This document shows, one piece after another, positions 29,726 to 39,862 of a stretch of 64,000 nucleotides of DNA; within the stretch, counting starts at the first letter, position 1, and each line of letters begins with the position of its first letter. The DNA is taken from contig NZ_JAGSGD010000001.1 of assembly GCF_016772415.1 (NCBI RefSeq), positions 496,001 to 560,000 of the forward strand, read 5' to 3'. The position numbers and the translations under genes are program-made. The stretch is from Phenylobacterium glaciei. GTDB lineage: Bacteria; Pseudomonadota; Alphaproteobacteria; Caulobacterales; Caulobacteraceae. The notes under the pieces were generated by a model, which was given only the letters and a program-made list of their open reading frames with translations, was not told the origin of the DNA and ran no database searches.

Positions 29726-31459
29726 TTAGGCCGCTTCTGTCTTCGCCGCGTCGTCGCGCGGCGCGCAGGCGTCGAGGATGGCGGTGATCAGGGCCAGGGG
29801 CTGGATCGGCTTGCCCTGTACGTCGTCGAAGCCCAGGGCCATCAGCTTCTCGTCCTCGCCGGGCATGGCGTCGGCGGTCAGCGCGATCACCGGCTGGCGG
29901 CGGTTTCCGGTCTCTCCGGCGCGGATACGGCGCAGGGCCTCGACGCCATCCATGCGCGGCATGTGAACGTCCATCAGCACCAGGTCGAAGCTCTTCTCGC
30001 GCAGCATGTCCAAGGCCTCGGCGCCGTCGTTCGCCGTCTCGAGACGCGCGCCGACGGCCTCCAGCACGGCGCGGACCACCGCCTGGTTGATGGGGTTGTC
30101 CTCGGCCACCAGGATGCTGAGGTGCATCAGGCCCTCGCTCTCGGCTTCCGGCTCGTCCAGGTCGACGGCATCGGCGCGGGCCAAGTCCAGGATGACGCGG
30201 AAGATCGAACCACGGCCGGGCTCGCTCTCCGCGGAGATCTCGCCGCCCATCAGGTCGGTGAGCTGGCGGCAGATGGCCAGGCCCAGCCCCGTGCCGCCGA
30301 ACTTGCGCGTGGTGGCGGCGTCGGCCTGGCTGAAGGACTGGAAGAGCTTGGCCTGCTGCTCGGGCGTCATGCCGATGCCGGTGTCGAAGACGGCGATCTC
30401 GAAGCGCGCGCGGTCCTTGAGATCACTCATCAGCGGCCGCACCGACAGCCGGACCTCGCCGCTGGCGGTGAACTTCAGCGCATTGGACACCAGGTTCAGC
30501 ATGATCTGGCGCAGGCGGTTGGGGTCGCCCTCCAGCCAGTCGGGCGCGCCGGGCGCCATTTCGAAGCTGAGCGCCACGCCCTTGGCGCTGGCGGTCTCCC
30601 GCCACAGGTCCATGACCCGCTCGACGACCTCGCCCAGGTCGAAGGCGATCGCCTCCAGCTCCAGCTTGCCGGCCTCGATCTTGGAGACGTCGAGGATGTC
30701 GTTGAGGATGGCCATCAGGCCGTCGCCGGAGCGGACCAGCATCTCCACCTGGGCGGCCTGGCGGTCGTCGAGTTTGGTCTGTTTCAGGGCATGGGCCATG
30801 CCCAGCACCCCGTTCATCGGCGTGCGCAGCTCGTGGCTCATCATCGCCAGGAAGGCCGACTTGGCCTGGTTGGCTTCGACGGCCACCGCTTGCGCGCCCT
30901 CCAGGGCCTCGGCGTTGCGCATGTTCACGATGGCGCTATTGAAGACGTAGAGCACGGCCAGTCCTACGCTCACCCCCAGGGTCAGCAGCGGTATGCCGTG
31001 GAAGCCGCCGTCGAACAGGATCAGGCTCACCAGGAGCGCCGCCGGAATGCCGGCCAGGATTCCCAGGGCCAGCTTCGAGCGGAACGCGAAGCACTGGCCG
31101 TGGATCATCTGGCTGGCGGAGATGGCGATGCAGACCAGCTGCAGGGCCTGCGACCCCGTCCGCCAGTACATCCAGGCGGCGGCCGACCACGTCAGGCTGA
31201 CGGCGATGACGGCGCCGACATAGAGCAGGCGGGTGGCGGTGGAAGGGCGGCGGCCCGCCGCCGCGTCGCGGGTCACCCACCAGGTCCAGGCCTCGCCGGC
31301 GAAGACGGCCGCAAGCCAGACGACCGCGGGCGTGGGTCCGAAATTGAAGCCGAACAGCACCGCGCTGATGAAGGTGATGAACAGGCGTATCCACAGGGTC
31401 GCCCGCGATTCCGCGGCGACGATGTCGAGCTGTTCGTTGAGCAGGCCGCGCAGCGTCAT
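29726..31459 (-). CDS. Membrane hybrid histidine kinase
   Basis: A 577-residue protein with about six N-terminal membrane helices (residues 22-178), a HisKA domain with phospho-His209 in [12 protein letters not shown], a HATPase domain ([25 protein letters not shown]) and a C-terminal receiver (about 445-560) with Asp in [13 protein letters not shown]. The integral sensor domain is MASE-like rather than periplasmic, so it probably senses a membrane or small hydrophobic signal. No partner response regulator adjoins it. Confidence 0.9.
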   Translation of the reverse strand: MTLRGLLNEQLDIVAAESRATLWIRLFITFISAVLFGFNFGPTPAVVWLAAVFAGEAWTWWVTRDAAAGRRPSTATRLLYVGAVIAVSLTWSAAAWMYWRTGSQALQLVCIAISASQMIHGQCFAFRSKLALGILAGIPAALLVSLILFDGGFHGIPLLTLGVSVGLAVLYVFNSAIVNMRNAEALEGAQAVAVEANQAKSAFLAMMSHELRTPMNGVLGMAHALKQTKLDDRQAAQVEMLVRSGDGLMAILNDILDVSKIEAGKLELEAIAFDLGEVVERVMDLWRETASAKGVALSFEMAPGAPDWLEGDPNRLRQIMLNLVSNALKFTASGEVRLSVRPLMSDLKDRARFEIAVFDTGIGMTPEQQAKLFQSFSQADAATTRKFGGTGLGLAICRQLTDLMGGEISAESEPGRGSIFRVILDLARADAVDLDEPEAESEGLMHLSILVAEDNPINQAVVRAVLEAVGARLETANDGAEALDMLREKSFDLVLMDVHMPRMDGVEALRRIRAGETGNRRQPVIALTADAMPGEDEKLMALGFDDVQGKPIQPLALITAILDACAPRDDAAKTEAA

Positions 31460-31565
31460 GGTTCCAGCCGGCCCCCCCTCGGCGCACGTGTGGAATTCCC
31501 CGCGGTCAACCTAGGCCAGCAATCGTGAAATCTTCGTTTTTGGCGCCGTGGGACAAATCCACGCC

Positions 31566-32204
31566 TCAGCGGGGTGGGCGCGGGCCCATGGGCGGGGCGG
31601 GCAGAGTGGCCAGGGTCAACTTGCCGTCGCCGTCGGCGTCGAGGATCGCGAACCGCTTGCCGGCCGCCTTGGCCCATTCCTCGGCTGTGACCTTCCAGTC
31701 CAGATCGGCGTCGGCGCCGCGCACCGGCTGGGGTTCGTTGAGCAGGCCGTAGCGGGCCGCGCCCTCGCGGGGCGCGCCATGCTGGGGGCCGCCGCTCGGC
31801 CGTCGGCCGCTGTCGGGCCCGCCGCCGCCGCGCGGGATGTGGCTGGCGTCGTTATCGCCGCCCATGGGCGGGCCGTGGCGCTCGCCGCCCCCCTCGCCGG
31901 GGAAGCTCATGCGGGTGATCTCGGGCGCGATCCTGGTCTCGTAGGCCTGGTTCTCGAAGCCGTCGATCTTGCCGTCGCCATTGGCGTCCAGCACCTTGAA
32001 GAAGCCCATGGCGTCGGCGCGGAATTCCGCCAGCGTCAGGGCGCCGTCATGATCGGCGTCGGCGCGGGCGAACCAGGCCTCGCGCCCCTCGCCACCCCGG
32101 AACGGTTCGCCCGACGGACTGATGAACAGCCGGCCCCCCTCGGGGGGCTGGGCGAAGGCCGGCGTGGCGATCAGGGCGATCAGCAGGAGCGGCAGGTGTC
32201 GCAT
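31566..32204 (-). CDS. Exported EF-hand calcium-binding protein
   Basis: The 212-residue protein has a signal peptide (MRHLPLLLIALIATPAFAQ) and four EF-hand loops in two pairs: DADHDGALTLAE (49-60), DANGDGKIDGFE (73-84), then after a glycine/proline-rich linker DADLDWKVTAEE (165-176) and DADGDGKLTLAT (189-200). Loop 3 has Trp where Gly is usual at position 6, so it may bind weakly. It should bind calcium in the periplasm or outside the cell; its partner is not known. Confidence 0.85.
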   Translation of the reverse strand: MRHLPLLLIALIATPAFAQPPEGGRLFISPSGEPFRGGEGREAWFARADADHDGALTLAEFRADAMGFFKVLDANGDGKIDGFENQAYETRIAPEITRMSFPGEGGGERHGPPMGGDNDASHIPRGGGGPDSGRRPSGGPQHGAPREGAARYGLLNEPQPVRGADADLDWKVTAEEWAKAAGKRFAILDADGDGKLTLATLPAPPMGPRPPR

Positions 32205-32284
32205 GGAGGTCCCTTCAGGCGTAGAGACCTAAAGGCCAAGCGCCTGCGACCAAACTAAGCCGTCCCTGTAACCTCGGTGAAACG

Positions 32285-32479
32285 TCAGGCCTTGTCCCGC
32301 GCCGCCAGGCTCTGGCCGCCGACGCCCCAGTGTTCCCGCTCGACCTCGTCGATCACCACGAAGGTGCTGGCGGGATTCTTGTTCAGCACCTTGGCCAGCA
32401 GTTCGGTGGTTCCGGCGATCAGCTCTTCCTTCTGGGCCTGGGTGGCCCCAGGCGTGATGCGGATATTGACGTAGGGCAT
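32285..32479 (-). CDS. 4-oxalocrotonate tautomerase family protein
   Basis: A 64-residue protein beginning M-P-Y-V-N-I-R-I. After loss of Met, the Pro1 amine is the catalytic base of this family; the size and the K/E-rich central helix (QKEELIAGTTELLAKVL) fit, and VVIDEVEREHWGVGG is the usual C-terminal beta segment. It interconverts keto and enol forms in aromatic catabolism or acts promiscuously. It stands alone here. Confidence 0.9.
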   Translation of the reverse strand: MPYVNIRITPGATQAQKEELIAGTTELLAKVLNKNPASTFVVIDEVEREHWGVGGQSLAARDKA

Positions 32480-32539
32480 GGCGCGATCCTGGATGGCGGG
32501 GCTAAAGAGTCGCCACGTCCTTAAGGCCGGAGTTTCGAG

Positions 32540-32893
32540 ATGTCCCGCTTCCTCCTTCGCATATTGATCGCGGCGCTCGGCCTCTGGCTGGCCGCGGTGC
32601 TGCTGCCCGGGGTCTCCTATGCCGGCTGGCTGGATCTGCTGCTGGCCGCCCTGCTGCTGGGGCTGGTCAACGCCATCGTCCGGCCTGTGGTCTTCCTGCT
32701 GACCCTGCCGCTCACCATCCTGACGCTGGGGCTGTTCCTGCTGGTGGTGAACGCCGCCATGATCGGGCTGGTGGCCCTGCTGCTGCCGGGCTTCATGGTC
32801 TCGGGCCTGATCTCCGGAATCCTCGCCTCGATCATCGTCGGCGTGGTGAGCTGGATCGGCGCGGTCGTGCTCGGCGACGGCAAGGCCGACTGA
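32540..32893 (+). CDS. Phage-holin-family-4-like (superfamily IV) membrane protein
   Basis: A 117-residue protein of four closely spaced membrane helices (residues about 5-25, 29-45, 50-75, 85-112) with the conserved L-G-L-V-N-A-I-V-R-P-V segment between the second and third, characteristic of the chromosomal holin-like family (pfam04020 type). Despite the name these are widespread housekeeping membrane proteins with unknown roles. It overlaps the next gene by one base (TGATG). Confidence 0.8.
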   Translation: MSRFLLRILIAALGLWLAAVLLPGVSYAGWLDLLLAALLLGLVNAIVRPVVFLLTLPLTILTLGLFLLVVNAAMIGLVALLLPGFMVSGLISGILASIIVGVVSWIGAVVLGDGKAD

Positions 32894-33108
32894 TGGCCAC
32901 CTTCCTGATCCGTCACAAGGGCGAGCTCGGCGTCGAGTGGGCCTTCATCAAGGCCAAGTCTCCGGGCGCGCTCACCACCGCCTTCCGCGACATCGAGATC
33001 ATCGAACCCTGGCCGGAGTGGGCCACACCCCAGATGGTCAAGGACGTCGGGGCCTACGAGATCAAGGGCGAGCTCAGCCCCTTGCTCGAGAGGCTGAAGA
33101 TCAAATAG
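32893..33108 (+). CDS. Small protein of unknown function, coupled to the holin-like gene
   Basis: A 71-residue soluble protein, MATFLIRHKGELGVEWAFIK..., rich in charged residues and with two Trp in EPWPEWATPQMV. No family recognised. The one-base overlap with the membrane protein gene implies coupled translation and perhaps a complex. It ends just before the groEL terminator of the opposite strand. Confidence 0.65.
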   Translation: MATFLIRHKGELGVEWAFIKAKSPGALTTAFRDIEIIEPWPEWATPQMVKDVGAYEIKGELSPLLERLKIK

Positions 33109-33116
33109 CGCGCATG

Positions 33117-33148
33117 AAAAAGGGGCGGGACCTCGCGGCCCCGCCCCC
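33117..33148 (-). terminator. groEL terminator
   Basis: Read on the minus strand, GGGGCGGG (33147-33140) pairs with CCCGCCCC (33129-33122), followed by TTTTT (33121-33117). It lies 28 bases after the groEL stop codon. Confidence 0.85.
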
Positions 33149-33175
33149 AATTCGTAAGCGCCGGTTGGCTTGGAC

Positions 33176-34828
<1,653 letters not shown>

Positions 34829-34875
34829 TCAGCTCTTTCAGAATGTTAGGGAAGGGAGGAGAGCGGAGGAGGTGG

Positions 34876-35163
34876 TTATTCGACCACGCCCAGGACGTCG
34901 CTTTCCTTCATGATCAGGAGGTCCTGATCGTCGATCTTCACTTCAGTGCCCGACCACTTGCCGAACAGGATCTTGTCGCCCGGCTTGACGTCCAGGGGTT
35001 GGATCTTGCCGCTGTCATCACGGGCGCCGGGGCCGACGGCGACGACTTCGCCTTCCTGCGGCTTTTCCTTGGCGGTGTCGGGAATGATGATCCCGCCCTT
35101 GGTCTTCTCAACTTCTTCGACGCGCTTGATCAGCACGCGGTCTCCCAGGGGACGAAACGCCAT
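34876..35163 (-). CDS. groES: Co-chaperonin GroES (10 kDa)
   Basis: The 95-residue protein begins [14 protein letters not shown] and holds the mobile loop [19 protein letters not shown] and the roof hairpin. ATG 35163 is chosen by homology and a GGAGAG ribosome-binding site; an upstream in-frame codon at 35208 would give a 15-residue extension. It caps GroEL. First gene of the groESL operon. Confidence 0.98.
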   Translation of the reverse strand: MAFRPLGDRVLIKRVEEVEKTKGGIIIPDTAKEKPQEGEVVAVGPGARDDSGKIQPLDVKPGDKILFGKWSGTEVKIDDQDLLIMKESDVLGVVE

Positions 35164-35221
35164 GTCTTTTTCTCTCCGTTCGGGACGGTTGAATGGATTG
35201 CGTCGCACGAGGGGCCAGCCG

Positions 35222-35248
35222 TTAGCAGCCGTAGCCCCTGAGTGCTAA
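35222..35248. promoter_or_regulatory. CIRCE element (HrcA operator) of groESL
   Basis: GAGTGCTAA (35240-35248) is a perfect CIRCE right arm; nine bases away is TTAGCAGCC (35222-35230), matching the left arm TTAGCACTC in six of nine positions, including the first six. The position, 59-85 bases upstream of groES, is the usual one. HrcA would repress groESL here in the absence of heat stress. Confidence 0.85.
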
Positions 35249-35258
35249 CGACGGGCGG

Positions 35259-35287
35259 GAGTTAGGGTTGCGGGCCCCCAAAGTCAA
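35259..35287 (-). promoter_or_regulatory. Possible groESL promoter
   Basis: On the minus strand TTGACT (35287-35282) is followed after 17 bases by TAACTC (35264-35259), just upstream of CIRCE. The preceding C makes CTTGAC, which would also suit a heat-shock sigma factor -35. The -10 is weak, so this is tentative. Confidence 0.35.
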
Positions 35288-35398
35288 GCGTGGCTGGAGG
35301 CGAAAGGCGTGTCTGGGCGAATCCGCTTGGCCCCCGAGGGACCGCGCCGCTAAGGGTTCTTGAGAGGGAAGAAACTTCAAAGTCCCAGGAGATTATCC

Positions 35399-35824
35399 AT
35401 GCGCCTCGCGCTCGCCGCCCTGACCGCCCTGTCCATCGCCGCCACCGCCACCGCCGCCGGGGCCGAGACCTGGAAACCCTACAGCGCCGTCAGTGATAAG
35501 AGCCTGCAGTGGTCCTTTGACACCGACTATTCCTACCGCGACGCCGCCAGCGGCATGGTCGTGATCCAGCAGGCCATCGGCAAGGTGGGCGCCAGCCCCC
35601 GCATGGGCCCCTCGGCCCCGGGCGCCACCGACGGCGTCGGCAGCGTGGTGGCCATCGACTGCAAGGCCAAGAGCCTGATGATCATCGGCTCCTATTCGCC
35701 TTCCAAGCCCCTGGCGATCGCCGACACGTGGCGCGCCGCCAAGGCCGCCAAGGCCAACACCGCCGACGACAAGGCCCTGGTGGCGGCCGCCTGCGACGGC
35801 GCCGACAAGCTGCCCACGAAGTAG
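35399..35824 (+). CDS. Exported protein of unknown function
   Basis: A 141-residue protein with a signal peptide (MRLALAALTALSIAATATAA-GAE) and then a compact domain starting TWKPYSAVSDKSLQWSFDTD. W-x-x-Y near the start, a central VVAIDCKAKSLMIIGSY and a second Cys in ACDGAD suggest a disulphide-containing beta domain, loosely like surface-adhesin E proteins, but this is not certain. AGGAG precedes the ATG. Periplasmic or outer-surface location is expected. Confidence 0.65.
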   Translation: MRLALAALTALSIAATATAAGAETWKPYSAVSDKSLQWSFDTDYSYRDAASGMVVIQQAIGKVGASPRMGPSAPGATDGVGSVVAIDCKAKSLMIIGSYSPSKPLAIADTWRAAKAAKANTADDKALVAAACDGADKLPTK

Positions 35825-35878
35825 GGATTGGCAATCTCGCGCGGCGTCCTAACCTCGGGCGACTGAGGAGGGACGCCG

Positions 35879-36238
35879 ATGCTGGACCATGTGAGCCTGA
35901 AGGTGGTCGACCACGCCGCCGCCCAGGCCTTCTACGACCAGGCGCTCGCGCCGCTGGGCCTGACCCGCCTGTTTTCCATGGCGGGTTCCTCCGGCTACGG
36001 CGACAGCCGCCCGTTCTTCTGGATCGGCCAGGGGGACAAGTCGGGCTATTGCCACGTGGCCTTCACCGCGAGCGACCGCGCCACGGTGGACGCCTTCCAC
36101 GCCGCGGCCCTGGCCGCCGGCGGCCGCGACAACGGCCCGCCGGGCCTGCGCGCGCATTACCACCCCACCTATTACGGCGCCTTCGTCCTGGATCTGGACG
36201 GCCACAACATCGAGGCGGTCTGCCACGCGCCGGCCTGA
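35879..36238 (+). CDS. Glyoxalase/bleomycin-resistance (VOC) family protein
   Basis: A 119-residue single VOC protein: MLDHVSLKVVDHAAAQAFYDQALAPLG opens with the first metal-ligand His, and DLDGHNIEAVCH closes with the glutamate ligand. Members are metal-dependent lyases, isomerases or dioxygenases. No close functional neighbour identifies its substrate. Confidence 0.85.
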   Translation: MLDHVSLKVVDHAAAQAFYDQALAPLGLTRLFSMAGSSGYGDSRPFFWIGQGDKSGYCHVAFTASDRATVDAFHAAALAAGGRDNGPPGLRAHYHPTYYGAFVLDLDGHNIEAVCHAPA

Positions 36239-36323
36239 CGCTGTAAATTGAAACGCTTGTTTGGATTTTGACCGAAAGTGCGCCAAAGCTTTCGGCAACC
36301 CACAAATTCGCAGGAGAGACCCG

Positions 36324-37643
36324 ATGAGCGAGACCCAGGACAAGGCCCAGTCCAGCTTCAAGCTGAACCCGATGGACGAGCTCAACGACCTGCGAATGTC
36401 GGCCAAGGCCCTGCCGTTGCTGGAGCACGTGCGCCGCTTCATCAAGGACACCGTCCAGCCGATGAGCGAGGAGTTCCATCGCCTCGGCGCCGGCAAGGCC
36501 GACATCTGGAGCTATGCGCCGGGTCAGCTGGAATGCCTGGAAAAGGCCAAAGACAAGGCCAAGGCCGAAGGTCTCTGGAACTTCTTCCTGCCCAACGCCG
36601 AGACCGGCGAAGGCCTGTCCAACCTCGACTACGCCTATATCGCCGTCGAGCTGGGCAAGAACCCGATGGCCTCCGAGACCATGAACTGCGCCGCGCCCGA
36701 CACCGGCAACATGGAAGTCCTCGAGCGCGTCGGCACCCCTGAGCAGAAGAAGATGTGGCTGGAGCCGCTGCTGGCCGGCAAGATCCGCTCGGCCTTCGCC
36801 ATGACCGAGGTCAACGCCGCCTCCTCCGACGCCAAGAACGTCAACACCCGCGCCACCCTGGTGGGCGACGAGTACGTCATCAACGGCGAGAAGCACTACA
36901 TCTCCGGCGCCGGCGACCCGCGCTGCAAGATCATGATCACCATGGTCCAGACCAGCCCGGACGGCCCCCCCAACCTGCGCCAGTCGCAGATCCTGGTCCC
37001 CACCGACGCCCCTGGCGTGAAGATCGTCGGCCCCATGAACGTGTTCGGCGATCCCGACGCGCCGCACGGCCACATGCACATCATCTTCGACAACGTCCGC
37101 GTGCCGGCGTCGAACATGCTGCTGGGCGAGGGCCGCGGCTTTGAGATCAGCCAGCTGCGCCTCGGCCCCGGCCGGATCCACCACTGCATGCGCGCCATCG
37201 GCCAGGCCGAGAAGGCGCTCGACCTGATGGTCACCCGGGGTCTTTCCCGTGAAGCCTTCGGCAAGCCGCTGGTCCAGCTCGGCGGCAACATCGAGAAGAT
37301 CAGCCGCGCCCGCATCGACATCGAGGCCATGCGCCTGATGGTGCTCAAGGCCGCCAAGGCCATGGACGTCCTGGGCAACCAGGAAGCCCGCGTCTGGATC
37401 CACATGGTCAAGGCCATGGTGCCCGAGCGCGTCTGCCAGATCATCGACGAAGCCATCCAGATGCACGGCGCGCTCGGCGTGTCGCAGCACACGCCCCTGG
37501 CCCGCATGTACACCTCGACCCGCACCCTGCGGATCGCCGACGGCCCCGATGAAGTCCACCACATGGTCGTGGGCCGCAACGAGCTGCGCCAGTACCGCGA
37601 AATGCCGCACGATCCGTCCAACGCGGCCGTCTTCCGGAACTAG
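36324..37643 (+). CDS. Acyl-CoA dehydrogenase, ACAD10/11-like
   Basis: A 439-residue flavoprotein. It has the N-terminal helical domain (ALPLLEHVRRFIKDTVQP), the middle FAD segment FAMTEVNAASSDAKNV (the ACAD10/11 version of F-A-M-T-E-x-x-x-A-S-S-D) and the C-terminal helical domain ending RMYTSTRTLRIADGPDEVH. It oxidises acyl-CoA to the 2-enoyl form, in ACAD10/11 with a preference for long or hydroxylated chains. CAGGAGAG precedes the ATG. Followed by a strong terminator. Confidence 0.92.
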   Translation: MSETQDKAQSSFKLNPMDELNDLRMSAKALPLLEHVRRFIKDTVQPMSEEFHRLGAGKADIWSYAPGQLECLEKAKDKAKAEGLWNFFLPNAETGEGLSNLDYAYIAVELGKNPMASETMNCAAPDTGNMEVLERVGTPEQKKMWLEPLLAGKIRSAFAMTEVNAASSDAKNVNTRATLVGDEYVINGEKHYISGAGDPRCKIMITMVQTSPDGPPNLRQSQILVPTDAPGVKIVGPMNVFGDPDAPHGHMHIIFDNVRVPASNMLLGEGRGFEISQLRLGPGRIHHCMRAIGQAEKALDLMVTRGLSREAFGKPLVQLGGNIEKISRARIDIEAMRLMVLKAAKAMDVLGNQEARVWIHMVKAMVPERVCQIIDEAIQMHGALGVSQHTPLARMYTSTRTLRIADGPDEVHHMVVGRNELRQYREMPHDPSNAAVFRN

Positions 37644-37670
37644 TCGCCCCGTCACACGGACGAAATGACG

Positions 37671-37702
37671 AGAGGCGGGGGCGAAAGTCCCCGCCTCTTT
37701 TC
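37671..37702. terminator. Bidirectional terminator between acyl-CoA dehydrogenase and cytochrome c genes
   Basis: AGAGGCGGGG (37671-37680) and CCCCGCCTCT (37689-37698) are perfectly complementary with an eight-base loop and T-run, between two convergent genes. Confidence 0.85.
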
Positions 37703-37703
37703 G

Positions 37704-38108
37704 TTAGTGGCCGGCCGCTGGCGGGCTCAGGCGTTTGACGTCCTCGGCCGTCACCGGCTCGGGATAGTTGTTGCCGAAATTGGTCCGCACATAGGTGATC
37801 ACCGCGGCGGTCTGTTCGGGGCTCAGCATGTCGCTGAACCAGGGCATGCCGCCCCGGCCCTTGGTGACCATCACGATGGGATAGGCCGCCGTCTTCAGCT
37901 TGGGATTGTTGGCCAGCGCCGGGAAGGTCCCGGCCCCCACCGCGCCCTTGCCGTCGGCCATGTGGCAGGTCTGGCAGACCATCTGATAGACCTCTTGTCC
38001 GGTCTTGGGCACAGGCGGCTTGCTGCCGCCGGGGCCGGGTTCATCGGCCATGGCGGGCGCGGCCAGGACGAAGGCCAGCACCAGGCCCAGCTTCGAAATC
38101 ATCTTCAT
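37704..38108 (-). CDS. Periplasmic class I cytochrome c
   Basis: The 134-residue protein has a signal peptide (residues 1-21) and one haem site C45-Q-T-C48-H49; the axial Met is probably M88 in GGMPWF. It lies two bases downstream of the flavin amine oxidase gene on the same strand, so it is the likely electron acceptor of that enzyme, passing electrons to the respiratory chain. Confidence 0.9.
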   Translation of the reverse strand: MKMISKLGLVLAFVLAAPAMADEPGPGGSKPPVPKTGQEVYQMVCQTCHMADGKGAVGAGTFPALANNPKLKTAAYPIVMVTKGRGGMPWFSDMLSPEQTAAVITYVRTNFGNNYPEPVTAEDVKRLSPPAAGH

Positions 38109-38110
38109 GC

Positions 38111-39700
38111 TCAGGCCTCCAGCGCGCGCTTGTGCAGACGGGTGATGGCGTCCAGCGACGAGAGCAGGGCGCCCTCCATCCAGCAGCCGACATAGGACGC
38201 GTGCTCGCCGGCCAGCACCACGCGGCCGTCCAGGGCCACCAGGTCCTGGTAGTGGGCGGCCCGCGTCTCCTCGGTCCAGCGGGCGCAGCAGCCCAGGATC
38301 CAGGGCACGCGGTTCCAGGCCACCGAGGCGCCGTTCGAGAACTCCTTGCGATAGCTTTCCGGGTGGAACACCGACCCTTGCGCCAAGGCCGCCTCGATCC
38401 GTTCCTCCGGCGTCATGCCAGCCAGGTGGTAGCCCCCCATCCCGCTGGCGAAGGCGCCCAGCAGCACGGCGGGGCCGTCCTTGAAGAAGTTGTTGTTGGG
38501 ATAGGAGATCAGGCTGATCTCCTGGTTGGTGAAGGAGTGGCCGCCATAGATGGCCGCGTCCTCCTCCCAGAACCGGCGCTTCATCTCCAGACCGATCTTC
38601 ACCGAGTTGGAGTAGGGCACCGCGGCGATCGCCGCGTTCATCTTCTCCGACATGTTGTTCTCGATCTGGCTCAGCACCGTCAGCGGGATGGTGCAGACGC
38701 ACCAGTCGGCCTTGGCCTCCGTCACCTTGCCGGTCCCGGTGTCGGTATAGGTGACCGCGACGCCCTTCTTGCCCTGGTCGATCTTGGTGACCTTGGCGTT
38801 GTAGGTGATCAGCGGCTGCACCTCACGCGCGAAGGCCTTGCCGATCATGCCCATGCCGCCCACCGGCTGGAACATGGTGGTCTGGAATTCCTCGTTCATG
38901 AAGAACGACATGTTCTTCCAGATCTTCGAATCCAGCACGTCCTTCAGGGCGAAGACCTCTGAGGGGCTCGGCGCGCCCCCCACCCCGCCGCCCGGCGAGC
39001 GGTCGAACCCGCGGTGCTCGGAGGAGAGCAGGTTCTTGGCGTACTTCATGTCCTTGTCGAGCATGCCCCACTCGCGCAGGGCTTCCTTCAGGCGGGCGGC
39101 GTCCTCGGCCGTGACGCTGGCGTCCAGGCCCTTCTGGTCGATGGCCTTGGAGAGCAGTTCGGCGACATTGCCCTCGAAGTCGGCGGCCAGCGCCTTGAAC
39201 CGCTGCGGCTTGCCGCCGAAGGCGTCGGTGTTGTGCACATAGGCGTTGTGGTTGAACTGGATGAAGGGCTGCAGCTCGACATTGAAGGCCTTGCAATAGT
39301 GCAGCAGCGTCCGGTGGTGGTGCGGGATGCGCCAGGGTCCGGGATTGAGGAAATTGCCCTCGGCGAAGCCCACCTTCTGGGTCGCCCCGCCCATCTCGGT
39401 GAGGGTGTCGCCGCCGTACAGAGACCAGTTCCGGCCCCCGGCGCGGTCCTGGTATTCCAGCACGGTGACCTTGTAGCCGGCCTTGGTCAGCTCATAGGCC
39501 GCCAGCATCCCGGCCAGGCCGGCGCCCAGCACGATCACCGAGGCGCCCTTGCGCGCCCCCGACAGGTTCGGCGGTCCCTTGAAATGGCTCTCGGCGGCGT
39601 AACCGAGGGTGGTCATCATGTTGTACATCAGGGCCGATCCGCCCAGCATCCCGATGGTCGACAGCAACTGCCGCCGCGTCGTCTTCCCAGCCTCTTCCAT
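38111..39700 (-). CDS. Tat-exported flavin monoamine oxidase family protein
   Basis: The 529-residue protein has a twin-arginine signal (TTRRQLLSTIG, residues 7-17) and an FAD Rossmann motif VIVLGAGLAGMLAAYEL, then EYQDRAGGRNWS with the conserved G-G-R, and a C-terminal FAD-contact EHASYVGCWMEGALLSS. Members oxidise amines or amino acids, including lysine- and polyamine-type substrates. It folds in the cytoplasm with FAD, is exported, and is paired with the cytochrome c at 37704, which would make it a dehydrogenase rather than an oxidase. Confidence 0.9.
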   Translation of the reverse strand: MEEAGKTTRRQLLSTIGMLGGSALMYNMMTTLGYAAESHFKGPPNLSGARKGASVIVLGAGLAGMLAAYELTKAGYKVTVLEYQDRAGGRNWSLYGGDTLTEMGGATQKVGFAEGNFLNPGPWRIPHHHRTLLHYCKAFNVELQPFIQFNHNAYVHNTDAFGGKPQRFKALAADFEGNVAELLSKAIDQKGLDASVTAEDAARLKEALREWGMLDKDMKYAKNLLSSEHRGFDRSPGGGVGGAPSPSEVFALKDVLDSKIWKNMSFFMNEEFQTTMFQPVGGMGMIGKAFAREVQPLITYNAKVTKIDQGKKGVAVTYTDTGTGKVTEAKADWCVCTIPLTVLSQIENNMSEKMNAAIAAVPYSNSVKIGLEMKRRFWEEDAAIYGGHSFTNQEISLISYPNNNFFKDGPAVLLGAFASGMGGYHLAGMTPEERIEAALAQGSVFHPESYRKEFSNGASVAWNRVPWILGCCARWTEETRAAHYQDLVALDGRVVLAGEHASYVGCWMEGALLSSLDAITRLHKRALEA

Positions 39701-39862
39701 GGGGCGCCCTCCCTGAACTCTTCAACAGCCCCAGGCCTAAGGACGCGGGCTTCTCCGCGCCAACCGCCAGGACCGGCGCGCGAGGGTTTTCGACGACCTG
39801 CCTCCGCTTTGGGCGGGCGCTGAAAAACTGGCCACGGATCGGGCATGGGCTATGCTGGCCAC

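Noticed and set aside
36063..37655. A 530-codon open frame on the minus strand
   Set aside because: Antisense to the acyl-CoA dehydrogenase gene; no domains.
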